Shown piece by piece: positions 44,981 to 53,923 of a stretch of DNA of 64,000 nt. Below the pieces are notes generated by a model. That model did not search any database and was not told the DNA's origin. It saw only the letters and a list, made by a program, of their open reading frames with translations. This stretch comes from Caulobacter vibrioides OR37 (GTDB taxonomy: Bacteria; Pseudomonadota; Alphaproteobacteria; Caulobacterales; Caulobacteraceae). Both the position numbers and the translations under genes were made by a program. The stretch spans positions 62,001-126,000 of the forward strand of contig NZ_APMP01000009.1 of the NCBI RefSeq assembly GCF_000372645.1. Reading direction: 5' to 3'. The number at the start of each line of letters is the position of its first letter. Position 1 is the first letter of the stretch.

Positions 44981-46005
44981 GCGGCCATCTCCGGCGCCGG
45001 CTGGGCCAGCAGCAAACGTTGTTGCCGACGGACGCCACCACCGATCTGGTCGTAGAGGTGCGCGCGCTTTAGGAAATGATGGGCGTCGCACTCGACGGTG
45101 AAGCCGATCCCGCCGTGGACCTGAATCACCTCCTTGCCGCTCAGCAGAGCGTACTGACCACCCAGGAGTTTGGCCGCGGTGGCTTGAAACTCGGCGTCAT
45201 CACGCCGCGCGGCCACCGTGATCGAGGCGAAATTAACCAAGGCTCCTGTCGCGTCGGCGCGCAGCGCCATGTCGGAGCACTTGTGCTTGATCGCCTGGAA
45301 AGCCCCAATGGGCTGACCAAACTGCTGACGGACCTTGGCGTATTCCGACGCCAGATCCCGCGCGCCCTCGCAGAGCCCGGCGAGCATCGACGCCGCCAGC
45401 AGGCGCAGAAGAACGTGGCCGCCGAATGTGGCCGGAGCGCCCACGGGACAGCGTGCGCCCGCCAGAATCGCCTCGTGAAGCGTGACGCCGTCAATGGCCG
45501 ATGACAGGGTCCGCCAACGAATGGCCTCGCGCGGCGCCAGAGCCGCCGAGCCGGCGTCGTCGAGCACCAGCAGCCAGTCCGCCCCCTCGGCGTCGAAAGC
45601 CTGGAAACGACCATCGACACGCTCGCCGATCGCGACGGGGCCTATCGGATTGGCCAGGGCAACACGCGTCCGACCCGCGGCGATCGCCAAGGCCAGATCC
45701 GCCTGGCCCCGGGCGGCGGCCACGCGCGCGCCGATGGCCGAGGCGATGACGTTGGGCGAGAGCAGATGGCGACCCAACTGGCGGAAGACCAGGGCCTCCT
45801 CGACCTCGCCGAGCCCGACCCCGCCGGCGCTTTCGGGCAGGGCCATCATGAACCAGCCCAGCGCGCCCATCTCGGACCAGAGCGACATCTCGGACGGGCT
45901 CTTGGCGTCGGGCCTCAGTCGCGCGACGGGCAGCTTCGAACCGAGATAGTCGGCGACGCTGTCGATAATCTGCTGCTGCTCGACGGAAACGACGAGATCA
46001 ACCAT
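44977..46005 (-). CDS. Acyl-CoA dehydrogenase, short non-catalytic-type subunit (pair 3)
   Basis: 342 aa. EYAKVRQQFGQPIGAFQAIKHKCSDMALR and VHGGIGFTVECDAHHFLKRAHL are characteristic. The helix G position reads LLRLLAASMLAGLCEG, without Glu. ATG 46005 is 6 nt after the ligase stop; the gene overlaps its long partner (ATGA). Expected to form a heterotetramer with the 43811 product. Confidence 0.88.
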   Translation of the reverse strand: MVDLVVSVEQQQIIDSVADYLGSKLPVARLRPDAKSPSEMSLWSEMGALGWFMMALPESAGGVGLGEVEEALVFRQLGRHLLSPNVIASAIGARVAAARGQADLALAIAAGRTRVALANPIGPVAIGERVDGRFQAFDAEGADWLLVLDDAGSAALAPREAIRWRTLSSAIDGVTLHEAILAGARCPVGAPATFGGHVLLRLLAASMLAGLCEGARDLASEYAKVRQQFGQPIGAFQAIKHKCSDMALRADATGALVNFASITVAARRDDAEFQATAAKLLGGQYALLSGKEVIQVHGGIGFTVECDAHHFLKRAHLYDQIGGGVRRQQRLLLAQPAPEMAA

Positions 46006-46011
46006 CGACGA

Positions 46012-47553
46012 TCACCCGAAGCTCGGATAGCCGCCGCCGCCGTGCGCGGCGTCCACGGCCTTGCGGTCCGTGAACGGCGTGCCGGCGAACTTCGGCAGGG
46101 CGTCAACGAAAGTCACCAGTTTGGGCTTCTTGTAGGAGGCGATCTTGGCGCGGCAGTGCTCGATGATGTCGGCTTCGCTAGCGCTTTGGCCAGGCTTGAG
46201 CACAATCACCGCCTTGACATTCTGCTTCCAGGTTGGGTCGGGCACGCCGATGACACAGACATCCGCCACGGCCGGGTGCTGACGGATGCAACCTTCCACG
46301 TCGGCCGGATAGATGTTCTCGTCGGCCGACTTGATGATCGCCGTCTTCGGGCCGACGAAGATCAGCGAACCGTCTTCGGCGCGCTTGCCCAGATCGTTGG
46401 TCAAGTGCCAGCCAAATCGACCGCGGCGCTGGTTCTCACGGTCCGCGCCAAGATAGCGGTTCATCACCAGAGGTCCCCGCACGGCGAACTCCCCCGTCTC
46501 CCCCGGCCCGACTTCCCGACCTTCGTCATCGAGCAAGGTGACCTGGGCCATGGGCGAGACCCGGCCCGCCGCCGTGCCGCCGAGATAGGCGAAGGAGATC
46601 AGCCCCATCACCTCCGACTGCCCGTAGCCGCCCAGCTTGCGCAGCATCGGCGCGTCGGCGGGCATGCACATCGGGTATTTCCATTCGGGCGCGGCGGGCG
46701 ACGACCAAAGGCTTGAAACGTCGTAGAGCCCCTCCTTGTTGACCTCGCGGATCTGCTCGATGGTCGGAGCTGGGATGAAGGCGTGCGTGGCCTTCTCGGC
46801 CTGGATCAGTTCGAGGAGACCAACGGCGTCGACGCGGGCGGCGAAGACGTTGGCTCCGCCCAGGTGAAAGGTGGCCAACGCTCCCATCAGGGTGCCGAGA
46901 TGGAACAGCGGTCCGGAATTCAGGTGGACACTATCCTCGTCGATCGCCTGGCCGCGACCGACGATCAAGTTCTGGTACATGAGGGTCGAATGCGACAACA
47001 AGGCCGCGTTCGGCTTACCCTCGAAGGCGGCGGTGAATACCGCCAACAGCGGCAGCTCGGCGTTGATGCGGGTGTCGGGGTCCGTCTCGGAACCGGCCGC
47101 TAACAGGCCCTCATAACTGCCCTGGCCCTCCGCGTCATGCTGAAGCCAAAGCCGATCTCCCCCCGAGGCCTCACGCGCCTTGCGCAAAGTCTCGCCGACC
47201 TCCGCGTCCTGCCAGATCACCACCGCCGGATCGAAATCCCGAAGCAGGGTCGTCACCTCGTCGGCTGACGAGCGCCAGTTGGCCGGGCAGAACACCGCGC
47301 CGAGCTTAGCGCAGGCGATCAGGGTCTCGAGAATGCGGAAGCTGTTCTGGCCCAGCCAGAGCACCCGGCCGCCCCGCGCCACGCCGCGATCCGCCAGCGC
47401 GTTAGCCAATTGGGTGGTGCGGCGATCGAAGGCGGTGAAATCCAGGCGTACCGCGCCGTCAACGACGGCAAGGAGATGGGGCCGCGAACGCCGGTGTTCA
47501 CGGGCGACATCGCCGAACCCATGCAGGCGGATGGTCTCGTAAAGGTCGGTCAA
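46012..47553 (-). CDS. AMP-binding (ANL superfamily) protein with degenerate P-loop
   Basis: 513 aa of normal acyl-CoA synthetase length. The usual (S/T)SGTTG-x-PK loop reads FTAAFEGKPNAALLSHS, keeping only the Gly-Lys. The second motif GGYGQSEVMGL is good and SADENIYPADVEG is normal. The C-terminal Lys motif (usually TGK) is AGTPFTDRKAVD. It may be a ligase with altered ATP binding or a specialised subgroup. The start is a TTG with GGAGGGG just upstream; no ATG or GTG fits. An operator lies 35 nt upstream. Confidence 0.8.
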   Translation of the reverse strand: MTDLYETIRLHGFGDVAREHRRSRPHLLAVVDGAVRLDFTAFDRRTTQLANALADRGVARGGRVLWLGQNSFRILETLIACAKLGAVFCPANWRSSADEVTTLLRDFDPAVVIWQDAEVGETLRKAREASGGDRLWLQHDAEGQGSYEGLLAAGSETDPDTRINAELPLLAVFTAAFEGKPNAALLSHSTLMYQNLIVGRGQAIDEDSVHLNSGPLFHLGTLMGALATFHLGGANVFAARVDAVGLLELIQAEKATHAFIPAPTIEQIREVNKEGLYDVSSLWSSPAAPEWKYPMCMPADAPMLRKLGGYGQSEVMGLISFAYLGGTAAGRVSPMAQVTLLDDEGREVGPGETGEFAVRGPLVMNRYLGADRENQRRGRFGWHLTNDLGKRAEDGSLIFVGPKTAIIKSADENIYPADVEGCIRQHPAVADVCVIGVPDPTWKQNVKAVIVLKPGQSASEADIIEHCRAKIASYKKPKLVTFVDALPKFAGTPFTDRKAVDAAHGGGGYPSFG

Positions 47554-47580
47554 GGCCGCCCCTCCCCTTTTTGGCTTTTT

Positions 47581-47600
47581 CTAATTGGTATACTGTTTTG
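47581..47600. promoter_or_regulatory. Putative GntR operator, site 14 (ligase-ACAD pair 3 unit)
   Basis: Core GTATAC at 47588-47593, context CTAATTGGTATACTGTTTTG, 35 nt upstream of the TTG start at 47553. Confidence 0.65.
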
Positions 47601-47626
47601 AGGTGCTCGGCAATCACCTCGCGGCT

Positions 47627-49147
47627 TCAAGGCCAATAAGCGGCGCGCACCTCGCGCTTGAGCAGTTTTCCGTTCTCCAAACGCGGCAACGACGGAACGA
47701 AATCAACGCTCGTGGGGCATTTGAAGCCCGCGAGCTTGGCGCGGCAGTAGGCGATCAGGTTGGAAGCGAGCGATGCGTCGGCCATGACCCCCGCGCGAAC
47801 GACCACGACCGCCTTGACCGTCTCTCCCATCTCCGCGTCCGGCGCGCCAATCACCGCCACGTCGTCGACGGCGGGATGCATGATTAGGAGATCCTCGACC
47901 TCTTGCGGATAGATGTTGACCCCGCCGGAAATGATCATGTGTGATCGACGGTCGGTGAGGTAGAGATAGCCTTGGGCGTCGACCCACCCCATGTCGCCGA
48001 GGGTGGAAAGACCGCCTGGAGCCCGACTCTCGGCGGTCTTGGCTTCGTCGCCGTGGTAGCGGAATGCGCCGCCCCCCTCGAAATAGACCGTTCCGACCTC
48101 GCCAGCCGGCAAGGCGCGGCCTTCCTCGTCGAGAATGTGCAGCTTGCCGAACACCGCCTTCCCGACCGATCCGGGATGGGCCAGCCACTCTTCAGGGCCG
48201 ATCGCGGTCATGCCCAAGCCTTCGCTTCCCGAATAGAACTCGAAGATCCTCGGCCCAAGCCAATCAAGCATGGCCTGCTTGACCGGCGCCGGGCAGGGCG
48301 CGGCCGCGTGCACGACCTTCCGCAGCGTCTCAAGGCGATAGCGCGCGCGCATGTCTGGCGGCAGTCGCAGCATCCGCACGAAGTGTGTCGGCACGAACTG
48401 CGCCAAGGTAACGCCGAAGCGATCGATCGCCGCGAGCGCGGTTTCGGCGTCGAAGCGATCCATCAGCACCACGGCGCCGCCCGAGCGCATCACGCTCATC
48501 GACCAGACCAGAGGGGCGGCGTGATAAATCGGCGCCGGGCACAGATAGACTGTTTCGGGCCCAAGCTCGTAAGCATCGACCAAGACCCGAACGCCAGCCG
48601 GCATGACGCCATAGGGCTGGCTTGGCCCCTGCTCTTGGACGATGCCCTTAGGCTTGCCCGTCGTCCCCGACGAATAGAGCATCGGCCCGCCCTCGACTTC
48701 CGGACCCGTCGCATCCCGAGGCGCGGCGACCGCCAGGGTCTCCAGGCGCGTAAAGCCGGGAATATCGCCGCCGAAGGCCACGCATGCGAGATCTCGCGTC
48801 TCGCCCATCGCCACGGCAAGGTTGGCCAAAAGCCCGTGCGCTAGCAGCAGCTTGGCGCCGCTGTTGTCGAGAATGTAGCCGGCTTCCTCCGGCTTGAGAT
48901 GCCAGTTCAAGGGCACGAACTGGGTGCCGACACGTAAGGCCGCCCAATAGACCCCGAAGGCTTCGAGCCGATTTGGCGTAAGCACCGCCACCTTGTCTCC
49001 AGGAAGCACTCCCAGCGAACGCAAGGCGTTGCCCCATCGCGCCGCCGTGTCGGCCAGGGCCTCGAAGGACCAGCTCAAACCGGTTTCGGCGGCGATCAGC
49101 GCGGGCTTGTTGGGCGTGCGCAGCGCCCAGGCGTCGGGCGTGGTCAT
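47627..49147 (-). CDS. AMP-forming acyl-CoA synthetase (FadD-like)
   Basis: 506 aa. The P-loop MLYSSGTTGKPKGIVQEQG is perfect, SGSEGLGMTA is the second motif, and DRRSHMIISGGVNIYPQEVE and the catalytic Lys in LENGKLLKREVR are intact. Also carries GETVKAVVVV. A fully functional ligase by sequence, in contrast to its neighbour at 46012. The ATG overlaps the stop of the thiolase-like gene (ATGA). Third gene of the unit starting at 51690. Confidence 0.9.
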   Translation of the reverse strand: MTTPDAWALRTPNKPALIAAETGLSWSFEALADTAARWGNALRSLGVLPGDKVAVLTPNRLEAFGVYWAALRVGTQFVPLNWHLKPEEAGYILDNSGAKLLLAHGLLANLAVAMGETRDLACVAFGGDIPGFTRLETLAVAAPRDATGPEVEGGPMLYSSGTTGKPKGIVQEQGPSQPYGVMPAGVRVLVDAYELGPETVYLCPAPIYHAAPLVWSMSVMRSGGAVVLMDRFDAETALAAIDRFGVTLAQFVPTHFVRMLRLPPDMRARYRLETLRKVVHAAAPCPAPVKQAMLDWLGPRIFEFYSGSEGLGMTAIGPEEWLAHPGSVGKAVFGKLHILDEEGRALPAGEVGTVYFEGGGAFRYHGDEAKTAESRAPGGLSTLGDMGWVDAQGYLYLTDRRSHMIISGGVNIYPQEVEDLLIMHPAVDDVAVIGAPDAEMGETVKAVVVVRAGVMADASLASNLIAYCRAKLAGFKCPTSVDFVPSLPRLENGKLLKREVRAAYWP

Positions 49148-50664
49148 ACGAGGGCCTGTATCCAGCGGTTGGTCTCGCCATCGCGGACAACAAGCCCCCG
49201 CCGCCCCACGGGCTCCGTGACGCCATCGGTCAGGAACGCGATGGTTTCCGCGTCGGTGGACGGCACTCGCCCAATCACGCGACGGCCATCGTCCGCGCGT
49301 CCGATGACGACGCCCAGACGGGGCGCGCCCTCCCGGTCATAGAGCACCGTGTAGGTCTCGATGCGCGCCGGGCCGGCATAGGCTTCATCGATGGGCGTGA
49401 GCGCGCCACGCCGGCGATCCGCCTCCGCCTGCACATCAAAATCCTGCGGAAAGGTTCCGGCCGGCTGGGGCCTTCGAGTCAGGAGCAGCGTGTGATTATG
49501 GGTGGCGTAGCCGCCATTGGCGAAGAGCAACCCGTTGACGCCCTCTCGCCGTAGGCGCTCGACCATGCTGGCGGCCGCGTGGGTCATGTAGTTGCCGATC
49601 GGGCCGCCACCGAAGGTCAAGCCGCCGAAGACGCTGGCCGGACGCTCGGCCGGCCAGCCCAGGATCCGCCGCGCCATCTTCGGTACGCACGGAAAGCAGG
49701 AATAGAGCTCAACGTGGTCCAGGTCCTCGACGGTCAGGGCGTTGAACGCCAGGGCGCGTTCGAGGGAAACCGCCATACTGACCGACTGATCGAACCGCGG
49801 ACGCACAAGCGGATCGTCATCCTCGTGCGCCGCCGCCCCGCGTCCGACGTAGATGAGCCGCTCGTCGGGCGTGTTAAGCGCGCGCGCGACCGCGAGACTC
49901 GTAACGATGACCGCCGCGCCCTGATTGACCGAGGCGTTGGCCACCATCAGCTTGTTGTAGGGAAAGGCGATCGGGCGGTTGTCGGCGTCGGCCGCGAGGA
50001 TCTCTTCGGGCATGCGGGCCTTGTGGATCCAGGCGGCGGGGTTGGTCGCGGCCACCTCGGAAAGCGCGGACCAGATCACGCCTGTCTCGGCCTGCCCCTC
50101 CGCCAAGGTCTGGCCATAGACCGGCCGCGCCGCGTTCTCGTAGAGCGGATAGATGTCCGTCGGCGAGACCAAGCCATAGCGATGGCGCATTTTTGGCTCG
50201 GCGGGCTTCCGCGCCCCGAGCGGCCCGGACTTGGCGAGCGGCGCCCCCTCGCGCGCGGCGGCCTCGGCCACTCGACGGCTGGCGGTTCGCAAAGCTTCCG
50301 CGCCGACGATCAGGGCGACGCTGGCCTCGCCCCGGCCGATCGCGTTGGCGGCCTGATTGATCAGAAGCACCGGGCTGTCGCCGGTCGGCATCGGCGTCTC
50401 GTGCGCGCGTCCGGGCTTGAGGCCCAGCGCGTCCGATAGCAGAGTCGCCAAGCGCCCCGCATACCGCGGAAAGGAGATTTGGCTGACGATCCCTAGCCAG
50501 TCAATCCGCGCCAAAGCCCCTTCGCCGGCGTCGTCGCCCGCCGCTCGCGCCGCGGCGGCCATGAGCCCCAGGGAATCGAGGCCCTCCGCGCCCGAGTCGG
50601 CGCGGTCGTTGATCTGGCCAACCCCGATCACGACCGGGATTCGCGTTTCGTCGTCATGAGTCAC
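49144..50664 (-). CDS. Thiolase-like protein (TLP1 type) lacking catalytic Cys and His
   Basis: 506 aa, longer than a thiolase because of a C-terminal extension (about residues 410-506, with VVIGRADDGRRVIGRVPSTD) as in TLP1 proteins. The fold is clear: NQAANAIGRGEASVALIVGAEAL and LTFGGGPIGNYMTHAAASM. Compared with SCP2-thiolases, the nucleophilic Cys falls on Gly in PTGDSPVLLIN, and the GHP catalytic His falls on Gly in GGGPIGN. Thus not a normal thiolase; perhaps a CoA-binding or chaperone-like partner, or a different reaction. GTG start with AGGAG 7 nt upstream. Confidence 0.8.
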   Translation of the reverse strand: MTHDDETRIPVVIGVGQINDRADSGAEGLDSLGLMAAAARAAGDDAGEGALARIDWLGIVSQISFPRYAGRLATLLSDALGLKPGRAHETPMPTGDSPVLLINQAANAIGRGEASVALIVGAEALRTASRRVAEAAAREGAPLAKSGPLGARKPAEPKMRHRYGLVSPTDIYPLYENAARPVYGQTLAEGQAETGVIWSALSEVAATNPAAWIHKARMPEEILAADADNRPIAFPYNKLMVANASVNQGAAVIVTSLAVARALNTPDERLIYVGRGAAAHEDDDPLVRPRFDQSVSMAVSLERALAFNALTVEDLDHVELYSCFPCVPKMARRILGWPAERPASVFGGLTFGGGPIGNYMTHAAASMVERLRREGVNGLLFANGGYATHNHTLLLTRRPQPAGTFPQDFDVQAEADRRRGALTPIDEAYAGPARIETYTVLYDREGAPRLGVVIGRADDGRRVIGRVPSTDAETIAFLTDGVTEPVGRRGLVVRDGETNRWIQALV

Positions 50665-50721
50665 CTGGGCGCTCCTGCTTGTTTGGGGCGACGCGCGGGC
50701 GGATCAGCGCGGGGTAGGTCA

Positions 50722-51690
50722 TCAAGAGGCCTTCCAACCCCGGAAAGCGGGCACGTCACAGGCGGCCTCGTACTCACCGGCCAGCCGCTCGACGAGTTCG
50801 GCCACATCCGGCGCATCGGCGATCAGCCCTATTCCCTGGCCAGCGCTCCACAGGTTGCGCCACGGCTTGACGCCGGCGGGCAGGTGCCCGTGGGTCAAGC
50901 GCGGCCCCGGCGCGGGCAGAGCATCCGGGTCCAAGCCGACCCGGCGCATCGACGCCGTCAGCCAGCTCGCGGCGACCCCCGAGATTGCCGCAGTATGGAC
51001 CACACCGACGATGTCCTCGTCGATCAGCATCTGCTTGTAGGCCGTATCGGCGCCGGACTCCCGCGTGGCGATGAAGCGCGTGCCCAGATAGGCTAGGTCG
51101 GCGCCGAGGATTTCCGCCGCGCGGATCGCGGCGCCGCTGGAGACCGCGCCGGCCAGAACGATCGTTCCCGAAAACATCGCGCGAATCTTGGGAATCAGAG
51201 CCAGCGGCGTGATGACGCCGGAATGCCCCCCGCCGCCCGCGCCCACGGCGGTGATCCCGTCGACGCCCGCGGATGCGGCCTTTTCCGCGAAGCGCAAATT
51301 GACGGCGTCGGCATAGACCAACATGCCCGCGTCCCGGGCGCGTTTGGTGAGCTCGGTAGGATCGCCGGTGGCATTGACGATGATGTCGACGCCATAGCGC
51401 GCGCAAAGCGCCAGATTCGCGGCGAGTTCTTCGGTCGGAAGATTGGAGGCGAGATTGACAGCGAGGGGCCCGGCCGCCGCGCCTTGGTCACGCGCGACGT
51501 CCAGGGCCAAGCGGATATCGGCGAGCCAGGCCTCGAACTGCTCTATCGATCGAGCATTCTGCCTTGGAAGACCGCCGATGATTCCTGACAGACAGGCGGC
51601 CTTCACCAGTTCCGGCGTCGACACGAGGAACATCGGCGCGCAGAAGGCCGGAAGTCGGAGTCGACCGGCGATCGATGGCGGAAGGCTCAT
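50722..51690 (-). CDS. NAD(P)H-dependent flavin oxidoreductase, nitronate-monooxygenase-like
   Basis: 322 aa FMN TIM barrel of the 2-nitropropane dioxygenase family: PAFCAPMFLVSTPELVKAA, then VDGITAVGAGGGGHSG with the flavin-phosphate and catalytic His region, and ILGADLAYLGTRFIATRES. IpdC, which acts in degradation of the last steroid rings in actinobacteria, belongs to this family, so a role in ring oxidation of an acyl-CoA is possible; true nitronate detoxification is the alternative. First gene of a three-gene unit. Confidence 0.83.
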   Translation of the reverse strand: MSLPPSIAGRLRLPAFCAPMFLVSTPELVKAACLSGIIGGLPRQNARSIEQFEAWLADIRLALDVARDQGAAAGPLAVNLASNLPTEELAANLALCARYGVDIIVNATGDPTELTKRARDAGMLVYADAVNLRFAEKAASAGVDGITAVGAGGGGHSGVITPLALIPKIRAMFSGTIVLAGAVSSGAAIRAAEILGADLAYLGTRFIATRESGADTAYKQMLIDEDIVGVVHTAAISGVAASWLTASMRRVGLDPDALPAPGPRLTHGHLPAGVKPWRNLWSAGQGIGLIADAPDVAELVERLAGEYEAACDVPAFRGWKAS

Positions 51691-51747
51691 GAGCCCGCTC
51701 CTTGGTGCGGGCTAACGGACCGTCGCTTCGCCATTGTCGCCTCCCGT

Positions 51748-51767
51748 AAGAATAGTGCGCTTGGTTT
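51748..51767. promoter_or_regulatory. Putative GntR operator, site 15 (flavoprotein unit), degenerate
   Basis: Variant core GTGCGC at 51755-51760, context AAGAATAGTGCGCTTGGTTT, 65 nt upstream of the flavoprotein ATG. Only the arms and outer core bases match. Confidence 0.3.
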
Positions 51768-51842
51768 TTAAGACGCGCCGAGGTGACGGACGCCGAGTTC
51801 GCACGCGGACCAAGGCCGTCCCGAACCGGAACCCAAAGTCCG

Positions 51843-52955
51843 CTAGGCTTTCAGGCCCAGTCCGGCCCTCGCCACGATGCTGGTCATGATTTCCGTGGTG
51901 CCGCCGCCGAGGGATTCTTCCGTGGTTTGTCGCCAGAGCAGATGGGTTGGCGCGTCCTGGGTCAGCGCCATTGGCGCGCCAAAATCCATGGCCGCGCGGG
52001 CGATGGCCTGGATCGCGTCCGTGCACGCGCGCTTGTTGGCCGCCGCCGCGACACTCGCGAGGACGGGATCGTGGTTGGCGGTCAGGACGCGGAAGGCGTG
52101 AGCCTGACATTCCAGCACTCCGACGGCCAACTCCGCCAGCTTCTCGCGAACGACGGGATCGCGATCGAGGCCTTGGGTCAGCGCCCAGTCGCGCACGCTT
52201 TCATAGTCGGCCAGTACACGTTTGGGCGGAAACTGGACGTGACGCTCGTCGGCCAGGCTGGCGTTCATCATTTTCCAGGCGCCGTTCTCCGGGCCGATCC
52301 GTTGATCCTCGGGGACTTCGACATCGTCGAAGAAGATCTCGCAAAAGATGTTGCCGCTCATCTTCGCCATGGGTCGGATGCGTAGGTTCGGCGACTTGAG
52401 GTCCACGATCAGCAGGGACAGGCCCGCGGCGCGGCTATTGACCTCGCCGGTCCGGCAAAGGAGCCAAAGATAGTCGGCCTCTTGGGCCGCGGAGCTCCAG
52501 ATCTTCGAACCGTTGACGATATATTTCCCGTCCCGCAATTCGGCCCGGGTGCGAAGTCCGGCGAGGTCCGATCCCGCCCCCGGCTCCGAATAGCCCAGAG
52601 AGAACATCAACTGCCCAGTGCGGATGGGCTCAAGCCACCGCGCCTTCTGCGCGCGGGTTCCGAAGCGAATAATGGTTTTGGCGACGATGCCGGCGGACAG
52701 GGGCGGCCGCGCGACCCGTGCGTAGGCCATCTCGTCCCAAAGCAGAAATTCGAAGATCGGCGGCAGGCCTTGACCGCCATCTTCGATCGGCCACCCGAGC
52801 GACAGCCAATTGCGAGCGCCCAGAGCCTGATAGAAGGCGCGAAGACGGTCGAAGTCCTCGCCATGCAGGTACTGGTCCAGACCGCGCCAGTCTTCCAGAA
52901 AGGCCAGCACCTCACCTTGAAAGGCGCGTTCTTGATCCGAATAGCCTAGTTGCAC
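51843..52955 (-). CDS. Acyl-CoA dehydrogenase, long catalytic-type subunit (pair 4)
   Basis: 370 aa. FSLGYSEPGAGSDLAGLRTR and NGSKIWSSAAQEADYLWLL are standard. The candidate base Glu is in ASLADERHVQFP and the C-terminus reads LGGGTTEIMTSIVARAGLGL. The start is a GTG 10 nt inside the upstream gene. Last gene of the seven-gene unit that begins with the DUF35 protein at 58528. Confidence 0.88.
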   Translation of the reverse strand: MQLGYSDQERAFQGEVLAFLEDWRGLDQYLHGEDFDRLRAFYQALGARNWLSLGWPIEDGGQGLPPIFEFLLWDEMAYARVARPPLSAGIVAKTIIRFGTRAQKARWLEPIRTGQLMFSLGYSEPGAGSDLAGLRTRAELRDGKYIVNGSKIWSSAAQEADYLWLLCRTGEVNSRAAGLSLLIVDLKSPNLRIRPMAKMSGNIFCEIFFDDVEVPEDQRIGPENGAWKMMNASLADERHVQFPPKRVLADYESVRDWALTQGLDRDPVVREKLAELAVGVLECQAHAFRVLTANHDPVLASVAAAANKRACTDAIQAIARAAMDFGAPMALTQDAPTHLLWRQTTEESLGGGTTEIMTSIVARAGLGLKA

Positions 52956-53923
52956 TGTCGCCCCTCCCGCCAGAGCGCCGGATCCAGCAGGCGCGACACG
53001 TCCAGCGATAGGCTCGCGCGCAACCCGCGGCTAGACGGCGCCAAAGTCGCGTATTCCTGGATGCGCCTGGAAAGCCATCCGACGGGCCCATCATCGAGAA
53101 CGCCATAGGCCCCTAGCGTCTGATGCGCGGCGAACCCCGCCTTCAGCGCCGCGCGGGTGGACGACAGGCGCGCCGCGCCGGCCAGGTCCGCCGCGTCGGC
53201 CCGTCCCGCGTCCAACGCCATCGCCGCTGCCCGCGTCATAAGCTGAGCGGCTTCCAGGCCGATCAAGGACTCCGCCAGGGGGAAGGCTACGGCCTGGAAC
53301 TCGCCGATCGGACGACCGAACTGGCTTCGTGTCCGGGCGTGCTCGGCGGCGAGGTCGATGAAGAAACGGCCAGCGCCGACGCCGTAGGCCGATATGGCCA
53401 TGTGATAGCGCGCCAACACATCCCCGACCTCGCCCGCCAGAGGCTCCGCGCGCTCGACCAACCCCGCGCGGGTCGCGCCCAGGGTCTCGATAGGGCCGAC
53501 CAGACGGGCTTGGCTAAGACCATCCCCGTCGATCAGGAAGAGATCGTCGGCCACGGCGGCCCAGGCGGTCAGGACGTCGCCGCCCAGGGTGGGAACCCGC
53601 TCGCCGCCGGCCCAAGCCGGCTGGCGCGCATCCGATAGCCCCATCACGGCCACCGATTGAGCCAGCGGCCCCGGAAAGCCGTGATAGCCGAGCACCTCCA
53701 GGCCGACGCACGTCAGCAGCATGGCGCTGTCGCCGGGGGTCGCGGCGATCTCCAAGAGCCCGAGCTCGGCCATGGATCGCCACAAATCGCGAGAGAAGTT
53801 CACGGCTTGCCGGTCGTGCGGCTCGGCGCCGAGGTTTCGCGCGCAATAGCGCGTCGCCGCGTCGGCGAAGTCGCGCGCCTCGACCGGCAAGGTGAGCGAA
53901 AGCGATGGGTTCTCCGGCGTCAT
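52946..53923 (-). CDS. Acyl-CoA dehydrogenase, short non-catalytic-type subunit (pair 4)
   Basis: 325 aa. SQFGRPIGEFQAVAFPLAESLIGLEAAQL and a shortened C-terminal block with AHQTLGAYGVLDDGPVGWLS are seen; the HGGIG motif of other partners is degenerate here. The helix G region (MAISAYGVGAGRFFID) has no Glu. ATG 53923 overlaps the upstream gene stop (ATGA), and the stop overlaps the GTG of the long partner. Confidence 0.82.
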   Translation of the reverse strand: MTPENPSLSLTLPVEARDFADAATRYCARNLGAEPHDRQAVNFSRDLWRSMAELGLLEIAATPGDSAMLLTCVGLEVLGYHGFPGPLAQSVAVMGLSDARQPAWAGGERVPTLGGDVLTAWAAVADDLFLIDGDGLSQARLVGPIETLGATRAGLVERAEPLAGEVGDVLARYHMAISAYGVGAGRFFIDLAAEHARTRSQFGRPIGEFQAVAFPLAESLIGLEAAQLMTRAAAMALDAGRADAADLAGAARLSSTRAALKAGFAAHQTLGAYGVLDDGPVGWLSRRIQEYATLAPSSRGLRASLSLDVSRLLDPALWREGRQCN

